From Pseudoalteromonas prydzensis (lineage in GTDB: Bacteria > Pseudomonadota > Gammaproteobacteria > Enterobacterales > Alteromonadaceae), in NCBI RefSeq assembly GCF_001661495.1, contig NZ_BDDT01000010.1:1-64000 (forward strand): 64,000 bases of DNA, read 5' to 3'. Within the stretch, counting starts at the first letter, position 1. The number at the start of each line of letters is the position of its first letter. A program made the translations under genes and the position numbers. The notes below the pieces were generated by a model. It ran no database searches and had not been told where the DNA came from. It saw only the letters and a program-made list of their open reading frames with translations. Positions 57,023 through 64,000 of this stretch are shown piece after piece.

Positions 57023-59311
57023 ATGATCAAGCTCAATCAAAACATCACACCGGTCACACTCGCTGTTTCATTAGCCTTATTAAGTGCTAATAGTATTGCC
57101 GCTGAGCAAACGACTACTGCAAAAAAAGGCGAACTTGAGCGCATTGAAGTGACTGCGCGAAAAACGGTTGAAAACTTGCAAGAAGTGCCCGTTGCCGTAA
57201 CGTCAATTGGCGCGCAGCAACTTGCCGAAAATGGCATCAGCGTGATGACCGAAGTGCAGCAGTTTTCACCTAACACCACGTTGCAAGCGAGCCGTGGAAC
57301 TAACTCTACCATTACCGCCTTTATTCGTGGCGTTGGCCAACAAGACCCGCTATGGGGTTATGAACCTGGCGTGGGCATTTATATTGATGATGTCTACTTA
57401 GCACGACCACAAGGCGCTGTTTTAGATTTACTGGATGTACAACAAATTGAGGTATTACGGGGACCACAAGGTACACTCTACGGTAAAAACACCATTGGTG
57501 GAGCCATTAAATATGTCACTAAAGAAATGACTGGCGATGCCACTTTAAACGTGCAAGGCACAGTCGGAAGTTACAATCAAAAAGATTTGAAGATCACCGG
57601 ACAACTGCCGCTGATTGATGAAAAGCTTTATGTTGGTTTTGGCTTTGCTACTTTGAACCGCGATGGTTTTGGGGAGTTTTTAACGTCAGATTTAGATAAT
57701 CAAGACCGCGAAAACTACAACAAAGATGTAACCGCCGCACGTGTAACCTTAGAGTACACCCCCACCGATGAGCTGTTTTTTCGCCTAACATGGGATAAAA
57801 CCGAAGATGAGTCCAACGCCAAAGGCGGTTACCGTTTACTACCGAGCTTACTCACCGATGCACCTGTACCTGACAGCGTATACGACTCATACACCAGTTT
57901 ACCAACATGGAACAAGGTTGAACTTGAAGGCTACAGCTTAACGGCCCGCTGGGACATGAGTAGCAACACCAGTATTAAGTATATTGGCTCAAGTCGTGAA
58001 AGTTATTCACCCACTAATATCGATTTCGATAACACCTCGATTCGTATTTTTGATGTACCAGCAATTTATGATGACGAACAAACCACGCACGAATTACAAC
58101 TCAATCATCAAGGCGATAACTACAAACTGGTATCTGGTTTATATTACTATGATGGTGAGTCTTGTGGACAATTTGAAGCCATTTTAGAAGAGCTCGGTAA
58201 AAGCTTAGGTGCGGCCAGCCTCACTCGTGAAGTTAGCGGATGCAGCAACTCAACCAGTAAGGCCGCGTATATCCAAGGCAGTTATGATTTTGATGATAAG
58301 TGGTCGATGACCTTAGGTGCTCGCTACACCCAAGACAGCAAAGACGCGATTGTAAATAACGGCCTCATATTTGATACAGTATACCCTGAGTCAGGTTGGG
58401 TACCGGGTTATGTTCGCCCTGAAGGACAACTAGTCCCCACAGTATTAGATGACAGCGCAGATTGGTCACGTTTTACCCCTCGGGCAGGCGTTGAGTATCA
58501 ATATAGCCGTGACATTATGTTTTTTGCCAGTTACGCACAAGGTTTCAAATCCGGGACATTCAACCCTCGTGCCACCACTGCTGAACCTGCCGCTAAGCCT
58601 GAAATTGTTGATTCATTCGAATTTGGCATGAAAAGCGAGTGGAACGATAACCTACGAGCCAACGTAACTTTATTCACCCTTGACCATAAAGACCGTCAGT
58701 ATATCTCTGTATTACCGGGTGATAATGCAGCAGATTTAAACCAGCGCTTAGGCAATATTGGTGAATCTACTTCTGATGGTATAGAAGTAGAACTTAACTA
58801 CATAGCCACAGAATCACTCAGCTTTGATGCATCAATTGGCTATATCGATAGTAGCTTTGATAATGTTATAGATTACGACCCTGAAACGGGTGAAGCATTT
58901 GATAAATCTGATCGCTTTAGTGTATCAAATACGCCTGATTTAACCTTTAACCTCGGTGCTACTTATCGTATGTATACTGAGATGGGCGACTTTGTTATGA
59001 ACGGTAACTATTACTACCGTGGTGATTACGCGCTATTTGAAGAAGATAGCCTGCTCACTCAAGATGCTTACGGCTTACTCAACATTGGTATTACCTGGTA
59101 CAGCACTGATGGCCACTGGAGCGCAGGGCTATATGGTAAAAACCTCACAGACGAAGAATACATGATTGGTGGCTACCAGTTTGTAGCACCCGATCCGAGC
59201 GACCCAAGTGATGTCAGCAAATACACACCAGGCTTAGGTGGAGATAACACCTTAATTGGCTATTATGGCGACCCTCGTACTGTGTCATTCACTGTCGGTT
59301 ACCGTTTTTAA
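57023..59311 (+). CDS. TonB-dependent receptor
   Basis: A 762-residue outer membrane protein with a signal peptide ending at SIAAE, a TonB-box-like ERIEVTA, a plug domain (about 50-170, with QQIEVLRGPQGTLYGKNTIG) and a 22-strand barrel ending in VSFTVGYRF. It is divergent from the GntP/3-hydroxybutyrate cluster and is a candidate importer of its larger substrate. The specific ligand cannot be told from the sequence. Confidence 0.9.
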   Translation: MIKLNQNITPVTLAVSLALLSANSIAAEQTTTAKKGELERIEVTARKTVENLQEVPVAVTSIGAQQLAENGISVMTEVQQFSPNTTLQASRGTNSTITAFIRGVGQQDPLWGYEPGVGIYIDDVYLARPQGAVLDLLDVQQIEVLRGPQGTLYGKNTIGGAIKYVTKEMTGDATLNVQGTVGSYNQKDLKITGQLPLIDEKLYVGFGFATLNRDGFGEFLTSDLDNQDRENYNKDVTAARVTLEYTPTDELFFRLTWDKTEDESNAKGGYRLLPSLLTDAPVPDSVYDSYTSLPTWNKVELEGYSLTARWDMSSNTSIKYIGSSRESYSPTNIDFDNTSIRIFDVPAIYDDEQTTHELQLNHQGDNYKLVSGLYYYDGESCGQFEAILEELGKSLGAASLTREVSGCSNSTSKAAYIQGSYDFDDKWSMTLGARYTQDSKDAIVNNGLIFDTVYPESGWVPGYVRPEGQLVPTVLDDSADWSRFTPRAGVEYQYSRDIMFFASYAQGFKSGTFNPRATTAEPAAKPEIVDSFEFGMKSEWNDNLRANVTLFTLDHKDRQYISVLPGDNAADLNQRLGNIGESTSDGIEVELNYIATESLSFDASIGYIDSSFDNVIDYDPETGEAFDKSDRFSVSNTPDLTFNLGATYRMYTEMGDFVMNGNYYYRGDYALFEEDSLLTQDAYGLLNIGITWYSTDGHWSAGLYGKNLTDEEYMIGGYQFVAPDPSDPSDVSKYTPGLGGDNTLIGYYGDPRTVSFTVGYRF

Positions 59312-59324
59312 GTTATTGTCTAAA

Positions 59325-59360
59325 AAGGTTTACCTGTTCTTTTCACCGCAGGTAAACCTT
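59325..59360 (+). terminator. Hairpin terminator behind the TonB receptor gene
   Basis: AAGGTTTACCTG and CAGGTAAACCTT form a perfect 12-bp stem with a 12-base loop, 13 bp behind the stop codon and followed by a short T-rich stretch. Confidence 0.7.
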
Positions 59361-59410
59361 GTTTCAAGGTAAAAAATCACTTATAACATACTGCATTGGA
59401 GTTTTAGGGA

Positions 59411-60073
59411 ATGTCTTTAACTGTGAACACTATTATTGCCGATGATCACCCGTTATTTAGAAGTGCACTGCGCCAAGCCGCGGCCACCTCAGTGCCTGAA
59501 CAACATATAAAAGAAACCAGCGACATTGATGGTTTATTTGCCCTATTAACCGAGCACCCTGAAATAGAGTTAATTTTTTTAGATTTAACCATTCCGGGTG
59601 CAAATGGTCTACAGGCACTCTCGCAACTACGAAATCGTTACCCTGATATTCTAGTGATCATGGTCTCTGCTAATGAAACACCTGCGATCATAAAACAAGC
59701 CATGAGCTTAGGGGCTGCTGGTTATATCCCAAAATCATCCTCGCTAGATATAATAAGCGAAGCCATTAGTCACGTACTCAATGGCGATACTTGGCTGCCA
59801 CCTGAAATCGATTTAACCGACATAGTTATTAACGACGAGCAAAGCAGCTTTGCCCGCAATCTCGAAAAGCTCACACCACAGCAATACCGCGTACTAGCAA
59901 TGATTGCCGATGGCCTACTGAATAAACAAATAGCCTTTGAAATGTCGATTCAAGAAACCACCATCAAACAACATGTGTCGGCTATCCTGCGCAAACTCAA
60001 TGTATACAACCGTACCCAAGCAGGCATACTCTTTGACCAATTATCACAAGTGGGTAAAGCCGAGGTTAGTTAA
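59411..60073 (+). CDS. LuxR-family response regulator
   Basis: A 220-residue protein: a receiver domain (about 5-125) with acidic DDHPLFR, phosphorylated Asp58 in IFLDLTIPGANG and Lys in GYIPKSSS, then a LuxR helix-turn-helix (about 150-215, LTPQQYRVLAMIADGLLNKQ). No kinase is adjacent; the hybrid kinase at the window's right edge is a possible partner. It may control the receptor and catabolic genes nearby. Confidence 0.9.
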   Translation: MSLTVNTIIADDHPLFRSALRQAAATSVPEQHIKETSDIDGLFALLTEHPEIELIFLDLTIPGANGLQALSQLRNRYPDILVIMVSANETPAIIKQAMSLGAAGYIPKSSSLDIISEAISHVLNGDTWLPPEIDLTDIVINDEQSSFARNLEKLTPQQYRVLAMIADGLLNKQIAFEMSIQETTIKQHVSAILRKLNVYNRTQAGILFDQLSQVGKAEVS

Positions 60074-60135
60074 CAAGGTGGGCAAGTGTTAATAACACTG
60101 CCGATATAAAGCTCAATCAGCAGTATTATTTTGTT

Positions 60136-61569
60136 TTAGCGCACGTAAATGCGATAATCCCACGCAGCCAACTGCAAACTACTGTTAGCATTAAACGCCT
60201 CTTTATCGCCGCTTAAATACTCCTCGTACTCGCCATGGTGTAAATTTTCTTTAAAGCGAATACGTTGCGGTTTGTCACTAAAGTTAAAGACTGCAAACAC
60301 TTTATTGTGATCATTTTGCCGTACAAAGCTAAGTACCTGTGCTGGCTGGCTATTGTGTACAGGGATCATCCGAGCCCCCCAATTAGCATTCCACAGTGCC
60401 GAATTTGCTTTTTTCAGTGCAAATAATTTTTTATACAAAGCGCCATTTTCATGCTGGATAAAATTGTCATTTTCATCGTGCCAAACAATGGCATCACGCT
60501 CAAAAAAAGCTAACCGCTTGCTATTGCCCACTTCTTGACCATTATAAATCATCGGCATGCCTTCACTTACTACCGATAACGCCATCACAGCATGTAACGC
60601 ATCAGCAAACATTTCAAACTCAGTGCCTTCCCATGCATTTTGGTCATGATTACTCACCCCTAATAGGCGCATAATGTTTTGCGGATAGTATTTTTCATTC
60701 CATGAGTAGTAAACATAAAGCTTATTCACATCCGCATGGCCTTGTACTATCGCATGTATCGCTTGATGCCATGTCCAGCCGTAGGTCATGTCAAATGCTT
60801 GAGCATGAAAATCGCGTCCCTCAAACTCAGCGAGCATAAATACGGGCTTAATTGCGTCGAGCTCCTTACGCACATTATTCCAGAAATCGAGCGGCACAAA
60901 CCCCGCAACATCGGCACGAAAACCATCAAAGCCAACGTATTCAACCCAATATTTCATCGCCTCGGTCATATACTGGCGTAAAGCAGGCTGGCTATAATCC
61001 AACTCTATAATATCACTCCAGTCCCACCACGGGGTTGGCCTAAAATCACCTTTCCAGTCACGAATATACCAATCAGGATGTTCAGTTACGAGGTTGCTAT
61101 CCCACGCGGTATGATTCGCAACCCAATCAAGGATCACATACATACCTTGCTGATGTGCAGCAGCAATAAATGCTTTAATATCTTCAAGACTGCCAAACTC
61201 AGAATTTACTCCGTAATAATCTTTAATTGAGTATGGGCTTCCCAAACGGCCTTTACGGTTTACTTCCCCAATCGGCTGAATAGGCATAAGCCAGAGAATA
61301 TCGACACCTAGCTCTTTTAATCGAGGTAACTGCTGTTGCGCAGCGGCAAAAGTCCCTTCAGAGGTAAATTGCCGAGTGTTGATCTGGTAAATTACTGCGT
61401 TTTTACTCCACTCAGGATGCTTTACCTGAACATATGGGGTAGGTTGATACGCATTATGCTGCACCTTGGGCGTGTTGGTCGATACGGACTGACAAGCTAC
61501 AAAACTAACGCTGACCAGAGCCAGAATCAGTTGCCGCCAGTATTGCCTCAAATTACGTTGACGATACAT
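60136..61569 (-). CDS. GH13 alpha-amylase family lipoprotein
   Basis: A 477-residue protein with an N-terminal signal and a candidate lipidated Cys26 (SVSFVAC, an imperfect lipobox). The GH13 motifs are in order: DWVANHT, GFRADVAGF with nucleophile Asp220, MLAEFEGRD with acid/base Glu248, and VSNHDQN with Asp309. A beta-sandwich end (about 400-477) follows. It should cut alpha-glucans or maltodextrins outside the cytoplasm. Confidence 0.88.
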   Translation of the reverse strand: MYRQRNLRQYWRQLILALVSVSFVACQSVSTNTPKVQHNAYQPTPYVQVKHPEWSKNAVIYQINTRQFTSEGTFAAAQQQLPRLKELGVDILWLMPIQPIGEVNRKGRLGSPYSIKDYYGVNSEFGSLEDIKAFIAAAHQQGMYVILDWVANHTAWDSNLVTEHPDWYIRDWKGDFRPTPWWDWSDIIELDYSQPALRQYMTEAMKYWVEYVGFDGFRADVAGFVPLDFWNNVRKELDAIKPVFMLAEFEGRDFHAQAFDMTYGWTWHQAIHAIVQGHADVNKLYVYYSWNEKYYPQNIMRLLGVSNHDQNAWEGTEFEMFADALHAVMALSVVSEGMPMIYNGQEVGNSKRLAFFERDAIVWHDENDNFIQHENGALYKKLFALKKANSALWNANWGARMIPVHNSQPAQVLSFVRQNDHNKVFAVFNFSDKPQRIRFKENLHHGEYEEYLSGDKEAFNANSSLQLAAWDYRIYVR

Positions 61570-61971
61570 AGTTTATCTCCTGTTTTTATTATGGTAGTAC
61601 ACTTTTTTCTGAATCGATTAAGATTAGTACTACGTTAAATAAAACCGCTCAAGTTGAATACGTATTCAGCTGTTAGCAAATAATCTCAAATATAGTCCAC
61701 ACAGCTTGTCTGGAAATAAAATTAACGCTTATTGCGCTGGTTTATTGCACGTAACAAAACTCACTGTTTTATATTGTTTTTACTCTATCAGTATAGGATT
61801 GATAACCATTTGTTCTAAGCAATACTGATTTCATATTTTGGTTTCTGCTGTTCGCCTTATATCTTTGCGCGCAATTACGCTTATGTTTCTTTTTTTACCC
61901 AAACAATGATCGGTATTTTACTGGCATTGGTACGCATTATTGGGTTCATTACTTTTTAAGGACGTTGTTTC
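61570..61971. promoter_or_regulatory. Divergent intergenic region with an inverted GTAGTAC repeat
   Basis: This 402-bp AT-rich gap has no gene I can support. GTAGTAC (61594-61600) and GTACTAC (61627-61633) are exact inverted copies 26 bp apart, just upstream of the amylase start, and could be an operator. The rest shows no clear structure. Confidence 0.35.
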
Positions 61972-63339
61972 ATGTCTATTGCCGCAATCGTGTCAATCAC
62001 GGTATTTGTGGGGCTGTTGTTTGTGCTTTTTCAGCAACAGCAAAAAACTCACACACTTTCTCGGTTAGTACTGCTTGGTTTAGTATCAGGTAGCGTGTTT
62101 GGTCTTGCTTTACAATTGGTTTTTAGTGAAGGCCATGCTGTTGTTAAAGAAACTTTAAGTTGGATTGATATTATTGGCAGTGGTTATATTGGCTTATTAA
62201 AAATGGTCATTATGCCGTTAGTATTAGTGTCGATGATTGCCGCAGTAGTCAAGCTTGAAAAAGGCGGCTCGCTCGGTAAGATTTCTAGTTTAACGATTAG
62301 TATTTTAGTGATAACAACCGCTATTGCCGCGCTGATCGGCATTATGATGGTGCAAGTATTTGGGTTAACCGCCGAAGGCCTCACCGAAGGTGCCCGCGAA
62401 ACCTCGCGTATTGCAATTCTTGAAAGTCGCGCAGCAACACTCAGCGATTTAACGGTCCCGCAAATGTTGCTGAGCTTTATCCCTACTAATCCATTTGCTG
62501 ATTTAACCGGTTCACGCTCAACATCCATTATCGCAGTGGTTATTTTTGGTATTTTAACAGGGGTTGCTGCACGTAAAGTAATGCTTGAAAAAACCGAGCT
62601 AGCAACACCTATTGGTACTTTTGTTGAAGCGGCGCAATCGATTGTGATGCGCTTGGTAAAAATGGTGATCGCGTTAACCCCATACGGGGTTGCCGCATTA
62701 ATGACAAAAGTTGTCGCTACTTCAAGCCCCGGCGACATACTAAACTTACTCGGTTTTATTGTGGCTTCTTATATTGCTATTTTGTTGATGTTTGTTGTCC
62801 ACGCGATATTGATTTCGTTAGTAGGGGTGAACCCTAAACAGTACTTCCAAAAAATTTGGCCGGTACTGACCTTTGCTTTTACTTCTCGCAGCTCTGCGGC
62901 GTCTATTCCGCTCAATATAGAAACTCAGATCAACAAGCTTAATGTACCACCAGCGATTGCTAACTTATCGGCTTCATTTGGCGCGACTATAGGCCAAAAC
63001 GGGTGTGCGGGTATTTATCCGGCCATGTTAGCAGTTATGGTGGCCCCCAGTATGGGCATTAACCCAATGGATTTTCAGTTTATTGTATCGTTAGTCGCGA
63101 TCATCGCGATCAGCTCTTTTGGCATTGCCGGTGTCGGTGGCGGCGCTACATTTGCGGCCCTTATTGTACTGCCAGCAATGGGCTTACCCGTCACCATCGC
63201 GGCATTATTAATTTCTATTGAGCCACTCATTGATATGGCCCGTACCGCACTTAACGTATCGGGATCAATGACCGCAGGTACAATAACCAGCCGCATATTA
63301 AGGCAAAAAAACCCAGACAACTTAGAGCAACAAGCCTAA
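61972..63339 (+). CDS. Dicarboxylate/amino acid:cation symporter, probably L-cystine type
   Basis: A 455-residue membrane protein of the DAACS family. It has SGYIGLLKMVIMPLVLVSMI, the re-entrant loop motif FAFTSRSSAASIPLNIE and the ion-site helix GQNGCAGIYPAMLAVMVAP. The length and the SRSSAA motif point to the TcyP/YdjN branch for cystine more than to C4-dicarboxylates. Transport is driven by Na+ or H+. Confidence 0.82.
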   Translation: MSIAAIVSITVFVGLLFVLFQQQQKTHTLSRLVLLGLVSGSVFGLALQLVFSEGHAVVKETLSWIDIIGSGYIGLLKMVIMPLVLVSMIAAVVKLEKGGSLGKISSLTISILVITTAIAALIGIMMVQVFGLTAEGLTEGARETSRIAILESRAATLSDLTVPQMLLSFIPTNPFADLTGSRSTSIIAVVIFGILTGVAARKVMLEKTELATPIGTFVEAAQSIVMRLVKMVIALTPYGVAALMTKVVATSSPGDILNLLGFIVASYIAILLMFVVHAILISLVGVNPKQYFQKIWPVLTFAFTSRSSAASIPLNIETQINKLNVPPAIANLSASFGATIGQNGCAGIYPAMLAVMVAPSMGINPMDFQFIVSLVAIIAISSFGIAGVGGGATFAALIVLPAMGLPVTIAALLISIEPLIDMARTALNVSGSMTAGTITSRILRQKNPDNLEQQA

Positions 63340-63347
63340 CCCATTCA

Positions 63348-63381
63348 TAACCGCTGTTGATATTGTCGTATCAGCAGCGGT
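63348..63381. terminator. Bidirectional hairpin between symporter and kinase genes
   Basis: AACCGCTGTTGAT pairs with ATCAGCAGCGGTT apart from one mismatch, with an 8-base loop. It lies between two convergent genes, so it can stop both transcripts, although the T tails are weak. Confidence 0.55.
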
Positions 63382-63384
63382 TAG

Positions 63385-64000
63385 TTAAGTGAGCCGCTTA
63401 ATCATTCGTTTTAATGCGGGAGCTTTAACTGGTTTATATAATAATGGATAACCGGCATCCAGTACCAACTCACGAATACTTTCGTCATGATCCGCGGTAT
63501 TTACTATTGCCGGTAACGCTTCAAGGTCTGCTTGGGTTATAACCTCAAGCCCAGTTACACCATCATCCAGTTGATAATCAACAATCAATAATTGCGGGAG
63601 TTTATGGGTTACTTTTAACTGCTCAAGCTCCACTAAATTAGTGGCAGTCGCAATTTCGCAACCCCAGTTTTCGAGTAACTGCTTAAGTGCTTCGAGTACA
63701 TTGCGGTCGTTATCAACTAACCAAATATGCAAACGCCCTAGTTCGGTTTCTTGGCCTTGCTCTGCAATGTGTAGCGCAGTGCTGATCCGAGCTGCTTTAC
63801 AAGGTAAGGTTAATGTAAATTGCGTGCCTTTACCAAGTTCAGAGCCCATCATTAAAGGAATTTTCAATAAGTCACAAATTCTTTTAGTAATCGCTAAGCC
63901 AAGCCCTAATCCCTCAGCATTGGGCTTTGTCCCTAGCTGTTTAAATTCCTGATATATCGTTTGTTGATCACTTGCAGCAATGCCGATCCCTGTATCTTCA
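63385..64000 (-). CDS. Hybrid sensor histidine kinase, C-terminal part
   Basis: The frame is open to the window edge, so the start is missing. The visible 205 codons include the ATP-binding domain motifs DTGIGIA and GLGLGLAI, then SELGKGTQFTLTLP, followed by a receiver domain (about 95-200) with LVDNDRN, phosphoacceptor Asp in LLIVDYQLDDG and Lys in LLYKPVKAP. The histidine and sensor parts lie to the right. It could be the phosphate source for the orphan LuxR regulator. Confidence 0.85.
   Translation of the reverse strand, partial: EDTGIGIAASDQQTIYQEFKQLGTKPNAEGLGLGLAITKRICDLLKIPLMMGSELGKGTQFTLTLPCKAARISTALHIAEQGQETELGRLHIWLVDNDRNVLEALKQLLENWGCEIATATNLVELEQLKVTHKLPQLLIVDYQLDDGVTGLEVITQADLEALPAIVNTADHDESIRELVLDAGYPLLYKPVKAPALKRMIKRLT

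Noticed and set aside
62184..62738. 184-codon minus-strand ORF
   Set aside because: It is antisense to the well-supported symporter gene, with low-complexity Ile/Thr/Val content.

Overview
The window looks like chromosomal DNA of a marine gammaproteobacterium in the order Alteromonadales, most likely Pseudoalteromonas or a close relative. This rests on the style of the core proteins, the rpsB-tsf-pyrH-frr-uppS-cdsA-dxr-rseP-bamA-skp-lpxD-fabZ-lpxA order, and a TonB-receptor-rich catabolic cluster. The genus is inferred; no database was searched.

The left 14 kb (1-13.7 kb) is accessory DNA. At 1-3.4 kb lies what appears to be a decaying chromosomal integron. A fragment of an integron integrase (intI) reads rightward, and cassettes read leftward away from it: a KTSC-like small protein with a recognisable attC, a PIN-domain gene broken by an in-frame stop, and an Mrr-like nuclease. 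The last attC seems to be occupied by a group II intron in the opposite orientation. From 3.6 to 6.4 kb there is a frameshifted nuclease-like gene, a short ORF with a perfect ribosome binding site, a tRNA T-arm-like scrap, the N-terminal part of a TniA/TnsB-like transposase, and a serine resolvase with a probable res site. From 6.5 to 8.9 kb are a two-gene operon (CoiA-like zinc-finger protein plus an ADP-ribosyltransferase-like protein) and an unknown gene. The stretch 8.9-13.6 kb holds three overlapping genes that I assign to the Gamma-Mobile-Trio (GmtY-GmtZ-GmtX), which ends next to the SRP RNA gene ffs. The CoiA-like/ART-like pair is the best candidate here for an undescribed, probably anti-phage, system.

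The 14-52 kb part is core chromosome: DUF3014 protein, patatin-like lipase, CPA2 cation/proton antiporter, a diguanylate cyclase, tilS, then the envelope/lipid A/replication cluster (accA, dnaE, rnhB, lpxB and, further on, lpxA, fabZ, lpxD, skp, bamA, rseP, dxr, cdsA, uppS, frr, pyrH, tsf, rpsB), and divergently map, glnD and dapD. The usual lpxA-lpxB junction is split by a 7-kb block carrying the cytochrome bd oxidase operon cydABX-cydDC and a small RlpA-like lipoprotein.

The 52-64 kb part is a catabolic and signalling region. A leftward cluster (GntP-type permease, secreted MetX-like hydrolase, 3-hydroxybutyrate dehydrogenase, two-subunit 3-oxoacid CoA-transferase) suggests uptake and breakdown of 3-hydroxybutyrate or its esters. 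Divergent from it are a TonB-dependent receptor and a LuxR-type response regulator, followed by a GH13 lipoprotein, a dicarboxylate/cystine-type symporter and the C-terminal part of a hybrid histidine kinase that runs off the window.
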